Positions 51,662 to 60,548 of a stretch of DNA of 64,000 nt are shown here, one piece after another. The notes beneath the pieces were generated by a model. The model saw only the letters and a program-made list of their open reading frames with translations, made no database searches and was not told the DNA's origin. Both the position numbers and the translations under genes were made by a program. Numbering within the stretch: the stretch's first letter is position 1; every line of letters begins with the position of its first letter. Source of the DNA: Nitratireductor sp. (GTDB lineage: Bacteria; Pseudomonadota; Alphaproteobacteria; Rhizobiales; Rhizobiaceae); the NCBI GenBank assembly GCA_020637805.1, contig JACKJU010000002.1, positions 62,001 to 126,000 on the forward strand. Direction: 5' to 3'.

Positions 51662-51734
51662 TTTCGAATTTGACGGAATCGGAGATATCGAAATGCATCC
51701 ATGAATTCAGCTGTTTGCCGAGAGCAATCGTTTC
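51662..51734 (+). repeat. Dispersed intergenic repeat, copy B
   Basis: A 73-base sequence matching 10889-10960 (62 of 73 aligned positions identical). It lies between the convergent cobM and cobK genes. Shared core strings are TTTGACGGAATCGG and ATCGAAATGCAT; a GAATC site is present at 51676. Its weak hairpin is less perfect than in copy A. Confidence 0.85.
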
Positions 51735-51753
51735 CACCATAAGATGAGACTAT

Positions 51754-52440
51754 CTAGTTCCTCTCGACCATGATGACAGGAATGCCCAGCATGCGGGCTG
51801 CTTCGATCTTGGCATAGGCACCGGTGCCACCGGAGTTGCGGCAGACGACATGGGTGATACGGTGTGTCTTGAGTAGAATGATCTCGGCAGCGGCATCCTT
51901 TGGAGGTGTTCCAAGGACAAGGGTATGGTCGCTCAGCGGCAATTCGTTATCTGGCGGATCGACCATTCGCACAACGAAATGCACATTCTGCCGGTTTGCA
52001 AAGACGCGAACATGCTGGCTTCCAAGCGCCAGCAAGACCCGCGCATTTGCAGGAATGGCGGCGCTGGCTTCTTCGAGCGACGCGACTTCTGTCCAGTCGT
52101 CTCCTTCACGCTTTTCCCAGGCGGGGCGAGTGAGCGTTTCAAGCGGAACCCCGGCAAGCCGGGCTGCAGCCGAAGCGTTGCGCGAGATCTTGTGGGCAAA
52201 GGGATGGGTGCAATCGATCAACCTGGTGAAACCGTTGGTTCGCAAATATTCCGCAAGACCTTCGGCGCCACTCCTTGTCTGGCTGCTGAACCCGCCGATG
52301 TGAAGCTCGCCGGCAGGCGGTTTCGGTTCCCGCGTTCTCCCGGCCAGCGATGTCGTTACGTCGTGGCCTTCGGCAACCAGACGGGCCGCGAGTTCGGATG
52401 CTTCCCTTATGCCGCCAAGGATCAGGATCTTGTCAGGCAT
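51754..52440 (-). CDS. cobK: Precorrin-6A reductase CobK/CbiJ
   Basis: Reduces precorrin-6A with NADPH. The 228 aa protein starts MPDKILILGGIREASELAAR, the usual N terminus of the family, and has RLIDCTHPFAHKISRNA and CRNSGGTGAYAKIEAARMLG. The ATG at 52440 overlaps the cbiD end by 8 bases. It is slightly shorter than average (about 250). Confidence 0.94.
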   Translation of the reverse strand: MPDKILILGGIREASELAARLVAEGHDVTTSLAGRTREPKPPAGELHIGGFSSQTRSGAEGLAEYLRTNGFTRLIDCTHPFAHKISRNASAAARLAGVPLETLTRPAWEKREGDDWTEVASLEEASAAIPANARVLLALGSQHVRVFANRQNVHFVVRMVDPPDNELPLSDHTLVLGTPPKDAAAEIILLKTHRITHVVCRNSGGTGAYAKIEAARMLGIPVIMVERN

Positions 52441-53560
52441 CGGCATGCCCGATGTTTCCGGCGCGTCCCAGCAACTGGCCGGTCCGCGAGAATACCATGA
52501 CCTCGACCTGCACGGGTGCGCCGCGCAGGATTGAAATCGCCTGTTCACGCGCAAGCGAGGCAATCATGCCGGGCAAATCGGCTTTGCCCTTCGCAATTTC
52601 AAGTGCTTCCATGGCGGTGTTGGCAGTTCGAATCCGGTCTGCTTCCTCTAGTGAAAGCCCTGCCTGCCCGGCGATGGCTGCGAGCCAGTCCATGTCCACC
52701 TGGCTTCGTCCCGAGTGCAGGTCCATGGCTCCCTTTGCCAGCTTGGCGAATTTGGCGAAGCCACCTGCAAGGGTAATGCGAGGTATCGGGTTGGCACGCA
52801 GATACTTCAACAACCCCCCGGCAAAATCTCCCATGTCGAGAAGCGCCTCTTCAGGGAAGTCGTGAAATGCCCGAGCTGCCTCCTCGGAGGTGGAACCGGT
52901 GGCGGCAAGTGCATGGGCAATGCCGTTGGCGCGACAGACATCCACGCCGCGATGGATCGAATGTATCCATGCCGAGCAAGAGAATGGATGGACAATGCCC
53001 GTGGTGCCAAGAATGGATATCCCACCCAGAATGCCGAGACGCGGGTTCCAGGTATGACGCGCCATTTCCTCGCCTCCGGGAACCGATATCGTAATGGAAA
53101 AGTCCGGGGAAACCTGATGCGCGGCGCAGACCTCTTCTACTGCCTGCCGCATCATGGCGCGGGGAACCGGATTGATCGCGGGTTCGCCCATGCCAAGCGG
53201 CAGACCGGCCTTCGTAACCATTCCCACACCTTCGCCCGCGTGGAACGTTATCCCCCCTCCCGGCGCATTGCGTTGCACTTTGGCGATGATCGTCGCTCCG
53301 TGGGTAACGTCGGGATCGTCGCCGGCGTCCTTCACGATCCCGGCGGTCGCCATGCCGTCGCCAATTTGCTCCTTAGTGAGAGAGAAGGCTGGCGTTTCGC
53401 CCTTGGGCAAGGTGATGGAAACCGGATCGGGAAACTGCCCGCTCAGGAGCGCCGTGATCGCCGCCTTGGTGGCGGCGGTGGCGCACGCGCCGGTCGTCCA
53501 GCCGCGCCTAAGGGACGTGCCGTTCTCCTCCGGTTTGTCTGCTCTTTCCACCTTGCTCAT
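52433..53560 (-). CDS. cbiD: Cobalt-precorrin-5B C1-methyltransferase CbiD
   Basis: CbiD methylates C1 in the oxygen-independent pathway; the aerobic route uses the unrelated CobF. The 375 aa protein has LRRGWTTGACATAATKAA at its start and NPRLGILGGISILGTTGIVH in the centre. The ATG at 53560 is chosen because sequence upstream in this frame has no CbiD character. It is 43 bases from the divergent cobB. Confidence 0.95.
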   Translation of the reverse strand: MSKVERADKPEENGTSLRRGWTTGACATAATKAAITALLSGQFPDPVSITLPKGETPAFSLTKEQIGDGMATAGIVKDAGDDPDVTHGATIIAKVQRNAPGGGITFHAGEGVGMVTKAGLPLGMGEPAINPVPRAMMRQAVEEVCAAHQVSPDFSITISVPGGEEMARHTWNPRLGILGGISILGTTGIVHPFSCSAWIHSIHRGVDVCRANGIAHALAATGSTSEEAARAFHDFPEEALLDMGDFAGGLLKYLRANPIPRITLAGGFAKFAKLAKGAMDLHSGRSQVDMDWLAAIAGQAGLSLEEADRIRTANTAMEALEIAKGKADLPGMIASLAREQAISILRGAPVQVEVMVFSRTGQLLGRAGNIGHADA

Positions 53561-53603
53561 GTCAGCCTTATATGCGACCGGAAAGCGAAAGGGTACACCG
53601 TCC

Positions 53604-54932
53604 ATGCCTCCTGAGAATGCCGCAAATCCGCAATATGGTCTGATGCTTGCCGCGCCGTCCTCCGGCTCCGGCAAGACGGTTCTGACTCTGGCCTTGCTGA
53701 GGGCGCTGCGCAATGCCGGTATTGAGATTTCGGGAGCGAAGGCAGGGCCGGATTTCATCGACCCTGCCTATCATGAAGTCTCCGCTGCGCGGGCGTCGGC
53801 AAACCTCGACCCGTGGGCGATGACAGCGGCGCGCCTGCAACACCTTGCCGGAAGGCAGCAGGGCACGCACTTGCTGGTGGAGGCGATGATGGGGCTGTTT
53901 GATGGCGCAGCCGACGGCACGGGATCGGCTGCGGATCTGGCCCTGTCGCTCGGGCTTCCCGTTGTGCTGGTGGTGGATGCAGCAAAGCAATCGCACTCCG
54001 TCGCTGCCTTGGTGCGCGGTTTTCGCGATCACCGGCCCGGCCTGGATTTCGCGGGTGTGATGCTGAACAAGGTTGGCAGTCCCCGCCACGAGGCAATGCT
54101 CCGCGATGCACTGTCTGCAATAGAGGTTCGCGTCTTTGGTGCCGTGCCGCGTGCTGGTGAACTCTTTCTTCCCGAACGGCATCTGGGACTTGTGCAGGCC
54201 GGTGAGCATGAAGCGATTGATGCGTTCATTGATGGTGCTGCTTCAGTAGTTGAGCGCAGTTGCGACATCGCGGCACTTGCCGGGGCGTTTGCACCGCTGT
54301 CCCGGTCAACCGCCGCCCGCGAGCAGGCGGTTCTGCCTCTTGGCCAAAGGATCGCCATTGCCAGGGACCCGGCGTTTGCCTTCATCTATCCGCACATGCT
54401 GGATGATTGGCGCGAGGCCGGGGCCGAACTGGCATTCTTTTCTCCCCTGGCGGATGAAGCACCGCCTGGCGATTGCGATGCGGTCTATCTACCCGGCGGC
54501 TATCCCGAGCTGCACGGAGGGCGCCTTGCGTCGGCGGAGCGGTTTCGATCCGGCATGGCAGATGCGGCAAGACGCGGTATCTGCATCTATGGAGAATGCG
54601 GTGGCTACATGGTTATGGGCGAGGGCATCGAGGATGAAGACGGCGTCCGTCATGCCATGCTCGGTCTGCTGCCGCTTGAGACCAGTTTCGTGAGACGCAA
54701 GCTTCATCTGGGCTATCGCAGGCTTGAGGCGCTGAGTGATTTTGCGATGGGCCGTAAGCTGATGGCGCATGAATTCCATTACACCAGCCCGACCCGCGAG
54801 GAGGGGAATTCCCTTTTTAGCGCCCGCGATGCGCTTGGGGCGGAACTTGGCAAAACCGGGCTGCGCAACGGAAATGTCATGGGCTCCTACATGCATGTCA
54901 TCGGCCCGTCTGCAGCGGAAGACACGGCATGA
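53604..54932 (+). CDS. cobB: Cobyrinate a,c-diamide synthase CobB/CbiA
   Basis: Amidates the a and c side chains using glutamine and ATP. The 442 aa protein has an N-terminal P-loop (APSSGSGKTVLTLALLRAL) and a C-terminal glutamine amidotransferase with the nucleophilic Cys in YGECGGYMVMGEG and the His in AHEFHY. The ATG at 53604 is supported by the family N terminus; the frame is open upstream inside cbiD but antisense. It overlaps the next gene by 4 bases. Confidence 0.95.
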   Translation: MPPENAANPQYGLMLAAPSSGSGKTVLTLALLRALRNAGIEISGAKAGPDFIDPAYHEVSAARASANLDPWAMTAARLQHLAGRQQGTHLLVEAMMGLFDGAADGTGSAADLALSLGLPVVLVVDAAKQSHSVAALVRGFRDHRPGLDFAGVMLNKVGSPRHEAMLRDALSAIEVRVFGAVPRAGELFLPERHLGLVQAGEHEAIDAFIDGAASVVERSCDIAALAGAFAPLSRSTAAREQAVLPLGQRIAIARDPAFAFIYPHMLDDWREAGAELAFFSPLADEAPPGDCDAVYLPGGYPELHGGRLASAERFRSGMADAARRGICIYGECGGYMVMGEGIEDEDGVRHAMLGLLPLETSFVRRKLHLGYRRLEALSDFAMGRKLMAHEFHYTSPTREEGNSLFSARDALGAELGKTGLRNGNVMGSYMHVIGPSAAEDTA

Positions 54933-55933
54933 AGGAAGGTGTTTATCACGGCGGCGGGCTGGATGCCGCGATTGCTGAATTCGGTGGTGAGCGAAGCGAC
55001 TGGCTCGACCTGTCGACCGGGATCAATCCGAACGGATGGCCGGTGGGCAATGTTTCGCGGGAGAGTTGGGCGCGACTGCCGGACTGCGCGGCCATGGATG
55101 TTCTTCTGCGCGCCGCACGAAAATTCTATGAAACCGGTGACACGGGAATTATCGCAGTTCCCGGAACGCAGGCTCTCCTGGAGATCCTGCCACAGATACT
55201 CGGGGCAGGGACGGTTGCCATCGTCTCACCAACCTATGGCGAACACGAGTATGTCTGGCGCAAGGCCGGAGCACAGGTTCATGCCGTATCGGAGCCGGAT
55301 GCAGGTGGTTGCGAAGCGCTCGTTGTGGTCAACCCGAACAATCCGGATGGCCGCATCTGGCCTGCGGAATTGCTGATTGCCGAGGCAGAGAAGCTGGCGC
55401 AGCGAGGCGGCTGGCTGATCGTGGACGAGGCCTTCGCGGATTCCCAGCCTGAAATGTCGCTGCTAGCGCCCGGGCAGTTGCTGGACAACGTGCTCGTTCT
55501 CAAGTCTCTCGGCAAGTTTTTTGGGCTGGCCGGGATCAGGCTGGGTTTTGCAATCGGTGCCGAGGGGGTGTGCAGAGCGATTGGGCAGCGGCTTGGACCC
55601 TGGGCGGTTTCCGGCCCGGCGCTGGAGGTCGGTGCCGCGGCATTGTCGGATACCGGCTGGATCGAACGGACGCGATCACGTCTGGCAACTGAAAGCGGCA
55701 GGCTTGCTTCAGCGCTGTCGAGTGCAGGGCTTCGCATCACGGGTGAAAATCCGTTGTTCGTTTTTACGGAACACGAAAAGGCACAGGAGATATTTCGCGG
55801 ACTGGCGGCGCGCCACATATTGGTAAGGCCATTCCCCGAATTGCCCGGCAGGCTTCGTTTCGGCCTACCTGAATCCGATGCTGATTTTGCGCGCCTGCAA
55901 AGCGCACTTGGCGATGCGATGGCGGCAGCCTGA
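54929..55933 (+). CDS. Threonine-phosphate decarboxylase-like aminotransferase (CobC/CobD type)
   Basis: A PLP enzyme making the aminopropanol linker (or its phosphate) for the nucleotide loop. The 334 aa protein has WLDLSTGINPNGWP at the start, the aspartate motif WLIVDEAFADSQPE and the PLP Lys in VLKSLGKFFGLAGIRLGF. It is named cobC in Pseudomonas denitrificans and cobD in Salmonella. It overlaps cobB and cbiB. Confidence 0.93.
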   Translation: MKEGVYHGGGLDAAIAEFGGERSDWLDLSTGINPNGWPVGNVSRESWARLPDCAAMDVLLRAARKFYETGDTGIIAVPGTQALLEILPQILGAGTVAIVSPTYGEHEYVWRKAGAQVHAVSEPDAGGCEALVVVNPNNPDGRIWPAELLIAEAEKLAQRGGWLIVDEAFADSQPEMSLLAPGQLLDNVLVLKSLGKFFGLAGIRLGFAIGAEGVCRAIGQRLGPWAVSGPALEVGAAALSDTGWIERTRSRLATESGRLASALSSAGLRITGENPLFVFTEHEKAQEIFRGLAARHILVRPFPELPGRLRFGLPESDADFARLQSALGDAMAAA

Positions 55934-56904
55934 TGGAAGTCGCGCTCCTCGTCCTTCTCGTGGCCCTTGCGGCCGACTGGATATTCGGTGAACCGGAGGC
56001 CATCTGGTCCCGGTTACCGCATCCGGTGGTCCTCTTTGGCAGGGCGGTTTCCTTCTTCGACAAGCGCTTCAACGACGCGGCCAGGAGCGAGAACTACCGC
56101 TACAAGGCCGGTGCCGTTGCGATCTCACTGTTGATGCTGGCCGCCATTTTGGCCGGATTGGCGCTGCACGCAATTCTTGCCCTGCTCGGTCCCTTGGGTT
56201 GGCTGTTCGAAGGTTTCGTGGTTTTCGCCCTGCTGGCTCAAAAAAGCCTTGCCGACCATGTGGGCGCAGTCGCCACTGGTCTTCGCCAAGATGGTTTGGC
56301 GGGTGGACGGGCGGCTGTGGCAATAATCGTTGGACGAAATCCCGCCAGTCTGGACGAGGCCGGGATCAGCCGCGCGGCAATCGAAACCCTGGCCGAGAAT
56401 TTCTCGGACGGCGTGGTGGCACCTGCCTTCTGGTACGCCGTGTTCGGCCTTCCGGGGATGTTCGCCTACAAGATGATCAACACGGCCGATTCAATGATCG
56501 GCTATCACACCGAACGCTACGAGCAATTCGGCAAGGTTGCGGCGCAGATGGATGATCTGGCCAACTGGATACCGGCACGCATTTCGGCGTTTTTGATCGC
56601 TGCAGGTGCCTTGTTCTGGCGCGGCACGGATGCCGCATGGAGGTCGCTTGCAGTGGCGTTCCGCGACAGTGGCCTGCATCGTTCACCCAATGCGGGCTGG
56701 CCAGAAGCGGCGATGGCCGGTGCGTTGAACGTTGCGCTGGGCGGCCCGCGAATCTACCCGGGCGAAACCGTTTCGCAGGCGCATTTGAATGCAGGTGGCC
56801 GCAAACACCTTGGTGCAAATGACATTGAGGCCGCTCTTGGTCTTTTCCGTGTTGCCTGCTTTTGTGGGATGGGCGCCGTAGCCTTGCTGGTGATCGTTGC
56901 ATAG
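55933..56904 (+). CDS. cbiB: Adenosylcobinamide-phosphate synthase CbiB/CobD
   Basis: An inner-membrane enzyme that attaches aminopropanol (phosphate) to the corrin ring. The 323 aa protein has about six TM helices and the family motif ETLAENFSDGVVAPAFWYAV with MINTADSMIGYHTERY. The start overlaps the preceding stop by one base. It is called cobD in Pseudomonas denitrificans. Confidence 0.95.
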   Translation: MEVALLVLLVALAADWIFGEPEAIWSRLPHPVVLFGRAVSFFDKRFNDAARSENYRYKAGAVAISLLMLAAILAGLALHAILALLGPLGWLFEGFVVFALLAQKSLADHVGAVATGLRQDGLAGGRAAVAIIVGRNPASLDEAGISRAAIETLAENFSDGVVAPAFWYAVFGLPGMFAYKMINTADSMIGYHTERYEQFGKVAAQMDDLANWIPARISAFLIAAGALFWRGTDAAWRSLAVAFRDSGLHRSPNAGWPEAAMAGALNVALGGPRIYPGETVSQAHLNAGGRKHLGANDIEAALGLFRVACFCGMGAVALLVIVA

Positions 56905-56922
56905 ATCGTTTCACCTGTGCCT

Positions 56923-57456
56923 TTACCGGGCAGGCGGCAAGATCCGAACGGGAGTTGCATATTGTGGCGTGCGGTCGAAGGCCTGGCGGAAGGTCAGTCC
57001 TTCCCAATGCATCCACATGGCACGTATCGGGCCTGCGTGGCAGACAAATCCCGTGGTTGCGGTATCGCTTCCGAGATGCTCTTCAACAGCCTCGCTGACG
57101 CGCCGCCTGACGTCGGCAAAACTTTCGCCGCCGGGCGTGGGCAGGTTTTCCGGGTCGGTGAACCATATCTCCGACTTGTCGCGGGGTATGTCTTTCCAGA
57201 GCATGCCTTCGAATTCGCCCATGTCCATTTCCCACAGCCGCTCCTCGAATACCGGCTCGATCCCGTCCCGTTCGGCCAGCGACAGGGCAAGCTTGCGGCA
57301 TCGTAGCGCTGGGCTGGCGATGATGCGGGTAAGAGGAGGAGTGTCGCGTAGCGCCGATGCAATCTGTTCCAGGCCGATTTCGGCAATGTCCAGATCGGTG
57401 CGGCCGTAGCAGGTACCTGATGCGACCTCTGGCGTGGGGTGGCGCAGGAAGATCAT
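56923..57456 (-). CDS. Histidine phosphatase, probable alpha-ribazole phosphatase CobC
   Basis: The 177 aa protein is a histidine phosphatase: the first His is in MIFLRHPTPE and the second in FVCHAGPIRAMW. In this context the likely substrate is alpha-ribazole 5'-phosphate. The ATG at 57456 overlaps the cobS end by 4 bases. It converges with cbiB with an 18-base gap and no terminator. Confidence 0.84.
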   Translation of the reverse strand: MIFLRHPTPEVASGTCYGRTDLDIAEIGLEQIASALRDTPPLTRIIASPALRCRKLALSLAERDGIEPVFEERLWEMDMGEFEGMLWKDIPRDKSEIWFTDPENLPTPGGESFADVRRRVSEAVEEHLGSDTATTGFVCHAGPIRAMWMHWEGLTFRQAFDRTPQYATPVRILPPAR

Positions 57457-58202
57457 GCGGCCAAACCGGCTATGACGAGAAGGGTTGTGATCTCGGCTAC
57501 CTGTTCCATGGCTCCAAGCCCGTCGCCCGTATAGCCGCCAAGCCGCCTTTCCAACCATGCCAGCATGATGCGGGCGGCAAAAAGGCCAATTGCGGCGGCA
57601 ATCCAGCCTGCAGGTCCGGTGATGGCTCCCGACAGCAGCACAGCGGCGGCAGCGGCAATCCAGAAGGTGCTCTGTGACACTCCATCGGAAACCGTGCTGC
57701 CGAGTCCCTTGTCGCGAGCATAACGCGAAAAGGCCAATGCCTGCAGAATGGCGGTCCGGCTCGTCATGTGTACGGCTGCAAGCGCGAAGAGGCCCTGAAG
57801 CGGCGTGAATTCGGCAAGAGCAGTCCAGCGCAGTCCGATTGAGACAATGAGTGCGGCAGCGCCATAAGCGCCAATGCGGCTGTCGCGCATGATTTCAAGC
57901 GCGCGCTCCCTGCCATGGCCACCGCCAAGACCGTCGGCGGTGTCGGACAAACCGTCTTCATGCAAGGCGCCGGTCAGCAGCATTCCGGCTGCGATTGCCA
58001 CGCCGGCGGCGGGCAATGGCGGTAGAAGATGGGCAGCAACGAACCATGCCAGGCCGATTACCAGGCCGATCGCAAGGCCTGCAAAGGTGAACATGATTGC
58101 GGAGTCGTTGAGCCGGGGCAACTCCGAATTGCCTGTAGCCGGGACGGGCAGGCGCGTGAAAAAGCCCATCGCCTGCAGGAAACTGGCTGCCAATCCGGCC
58201 AA
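57453..58202 (-). CDS. cobS: Cobalamin synthase CobS/CobV
   Basis: Joins adenosylcobinamide-GDP to alpha-ribazole in the membrane. The 249 aa protein has many TM helices and the family pattern LHEDGLSDTADGLGGG with the metal-binding acidic residues. The start is TTG at 58202, supported by a GGAG run seven bases upstream; the first internal ATG would remove 11 residues. Confidence 0.94.
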   Translation of the reverse strand: MAGLAASFLQAMGFFTRLPVPATGNSELPRLNDSAIMFTFAGLAIGLVIGLAWFVAAHLLPPLPAAGVAIAAGMLLTGALHEDGLSDTADGLGGGHGRERALEIMRDSRIGAYGAAALIVSIGLRWTALAEFTPLQGLFALAAVHMTSRTAILQALAFSRYARDKGLGSTVSDGVSQSTFWIAAAAAVLLSGAITGPAGWIAAAIGLFAARIMLAWLERRLGGYTGDGLGAMEQVAEITTLLVIAGLAA

Positions 58203-58252
58203 TGGTCTACTCCGTCATATGCCTTGCGGGAACTGAGATCCGTTATCCACGC

Positions 58253-59293
58253 CTATTCCTTGCCAGAAACGCCAGCGCTTTCGAAGGTTGCCATGTCGCA
58301 CAGCATTGAACAAGCATTGCGCAGCAGGGGGAAGGCAAGCAGAGCGCCCGAACCTTCGCCAAGGCGCAGGTTCAGGTCGATCAATGGATCGGCACCAATG
58401 GCTTCCATCATCAGGCGGTGACCCGGTTCCTTCGAGCGGTGCGAGAAGATCGTGTATTCGGCAGCTTCCGGCCTTGCCGAGAGCGCGCAAAGCGCTGCAG
58501 CCGAGGCGATGAATCCATCGACCAGCACAATGCCGCCGCGGCTGGCCGCGCCGATGATCGTTCCTGCCATGGCTGCAATTTCGAGACCGCCAAAAGCCGA
58601 GAGCGCTTCGATCGGAGCAAGCTTGCCGGGTTTACGGCTTGCAACTTTCTTGAGGATTTCGGCCTTGCGGCTGACACCTTCGCGATCAAGCCCGGCGCCG
58701 GGCCCGGTCAGGGTATCAATGTCCAGTCCGGCAATTGAATGGCCAAGAAGCGTGGCACTTGAAGTATTGCCGATGCCCATCTCGCCGATCAGCACCGTTC
58801 TGGTTCCGGCCTCGACGGCTTCTGCGGCAAGCCGCGCACCGAATTCGAGCGCCGCCGCAGTTTCTTCGGTGGTCATCGCATCCTCATTCATCGCGTTGCG
58901 CGTCCCGTTGCGTATGCCGGCGCGGACAAGTGCAGGATTGTCGGGTAGGGGTGCCTTTACTCCAGCGTCAACGATGGTGATGTCGATGCCGTTGGTGCGG
59001 GAAAACACGTTGGCTGCAGCGCCACCCGCCAGAAAGTTCAGCACCATCTGTGCGGTAACTTCACTCGGCCATGCCGAAACGCCTTCCTCCGTCAAACCAT
59101 GGTCGCCGGCATAGAGAAAGAGGCGGGCCGGATCGGCGGATGGTTTCAGGGTTCCTTGGGCAGCGGAGATGGTGACGGCCAGATCCTCGATGCGGCCAAG
59201 CGAGCCAGGTGGCTTTGTCTTGATATCGACGGCAGCTCTTGCAGCAGCGATTGCTTCTGTGGATAGCGGGGAAATACTGTACTGGCTGAGCAT
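58253..59293 (-). CDS. cobT: Nicotinate-nucleotide-dimethylbenzimidazole phosphoribosyltransferase CobT/CobU
   Basis: Makes alpha-ribazole phosphate from the lower-ligand base. The 346 aa protein has KTKPPGSLGRIEDLAVTIS, FLYAGDHGLTEEGVSAWP and GEMGIGNTSSATLLGHSI, all conserved. The ATG at 59293 follows AGGA; the alternative ATG at 59332 does not. It is 50 bases from cobS and probably co-transcribed with it. Confidence 0.95.
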   Translation of the reverse strand: MLSQYSISPLSTEAIAAARAAVDIKTKPPGSLGRIEDLAVTISAAQGTLKPSADPARLFLYAGDHGLTEEGVSAWPSEVTAQMVLNFLAGGAAANVFSRTNGIDITIVDAGVKAPLPDNPALVRAGIRNGTRNAMNEDAMTTEETAAALEFGARLAAEAVEAGTRTVLIGEMGIGNTSSATLLGHSIAGLDIDTLTGPGAGLDREGVSRKAEILKKVASRKPGKLAPIEALSAFGGLEIAAMAGTIIGAASRGGIVLVDGFIASAAALCALSARPEAAEYTIFSHRSKEPGHRLMMEAIGADPLIDLNLRLGEGSGALLAFPLLRNACSMLCDMATFESAGVSGKE

Positions 59294-59555
59294 GGCAATC
59301 CTGTCGCGGATAATCAGTTTGAGTGGCTTCATGACTTATGCGCCAATGCCGGGTTTAGAAAGCCTCGATGCGGTATCGAATGTGGAAAAAACGCCGATGC
59401 TGGTGGAAATGTCGGCGCTTGTGCGGTTGATCCAGTGTCAGATTGCCGCCCGGCATTGTGCGAAAGCCTGTTGGGGTGGCAATTTTCTGGTTGCCTTTTG
59501 ATGTCTGCCCCGGTCAAACCCTGCACGTTGGTTTACCAAGTGGAGGAGTGCGGTC
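59294..59555. other. Intergenic region between cobT and the EamA permease
   Basis: 262 bases between divergent genes. It must hold both promoters. No hairpin or conserved operator was recognised; the permease Shine-Dalgarno run GGAGGAG lies at 59541-59547. Confidence 0.55.
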
Positions 59556-60464
59556 TTGGAAGTTCTTGCCAGGCTGCTGGAGAAATTCGCTCCGGCGATA
59601 TTCGTGTTGTTGTGGTCGACGGGTTTTATCGGGGCGAAGCTTGGCCTGCCGCATGTCGAGCCGTTCACATTCCTCTCGCTGCGCATGCTGATCGTGGTGG
59701 CGATCCTGGCGCCCGTCGTCTTTTTCTTCGTGAAGAAACGAACTACCCCGGCCCTGTTCATGCACTCCATGATCGTGGGAATTCTCGTTCACGCCGTCTA
59801 TCTGGGTGGGGTGTTCTTTGCCATTTCAAGGGGCATGTCGGCGGGGGTGGCGTCACTAGTGGTTGCTCTGCAACCCTTGCTCACCGTTTTCATCGCGCGT
59901 GCGATGCTTGGCGAACGAATGACCGCCCGTCAGGTGACAGGTCTGATAGTGGCACTAGCCGGGGTCATTTTGGTGCTCTCCCCCCGTATCTTCGGTGGCA
60001 CGGCTCTCCATGGCCTTAGCTGGGTAACGCTTTCAGCTGTCACTGCTTCCGTTATCGGAATTTCCTTTGGTTCGGTCTACCAGAAGCGATTTGCCACGGG
60101 CATAGACATCCGCGTAGCAACACTTGCCCAGTACCTGGGTTCGCTCATTCCGCTTGGCTTGTTGTCGCTTCTGACCGAGACGCGTCAGGTGGAATGGACG
60201 CTGGAGTTGGTCATTGCCATGGCTTGGCTGGTGATTGTGTTGTCCATCGGAGCGGTGTCCCTGCTCATGTTTCTCATCCGCCGCGACAGTGCCGGTTCCA
60301 CGGCGACGCTTTTCTATCTCGTTCCCGTGTTCACGGCACTGATTGCCTGGGTCATGTTCGGCGAAACCCTGCAGCCGGTACAGTTTGCCGGCATGGCGCT
60401 GGTCATTTCCGCGATCGCCTACGGGATGAAGAAACCTGCATCGCGTCCTGCCGTCCGCTCGTAA
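59556..60464 (+). CDS. EamA-family (DMT) permease
   Basis: A 302 aa inner-membrane protein with ten TM helices in two EamA repeats (VLLWSTGFIGAKLGLPHVEP near the start; FYLVPVFTALIAWVMFGETL in the second repeat). The substrate cannot be told from sequence; relatives export amino acids or metabolites. The start is TTG at 59556, eight bases after GGAGGAG. Confidence 0.87.
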   Translation: MEVLARLLEKFAPAIFVLLWSTGFIGAKLGLPHVEPFTFLSLRMLIVVAILAPVVFFFVKKRTTPALFMHSMIVGILVHAVYLGGVFFAISRGMSAGVASLVVALQPLLTVFIARAMLGERMTARQVTGLIVALAGVILVLSPRIFGGTALHGLSWVTLSAVTASVIGISFGSVYQKRFATGIDIRVATLAQYLGSLIPLGLLSLLTETRQVEWTLELVIAMAWLVIVLSIGAVSLLMFLIRRDSAGSTATLFYLVPVFTALIAWVMFGETLQPVQFAGMALVISAIAYGMKKPASRPAVRS

Positions 60465-60496
60465 CGTCATCGGTTTGCCGGGGAACAATAATAAAA

Positions 60497-60520
60497 GGGC
60501 CCGCTCGTTGGAGCGGGCCC
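60497..60520 (-). terminator. Bidirectional hairpin, intrinsic terminator for the vWA gene
   Basis: A perfect 10-bp stem GGGCCCGCTC/GAGCGGGCCC with a GTTG loop. Read on the - strand it is followed by TTTTATTATT, so it terminates the vWA gene; on the + strand the T tract after the permease is weak. Confidence 0.88.
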
Positions 60521-60548
60521 TGTTCGCATTTTCTCGAGGTCTCTTTCG

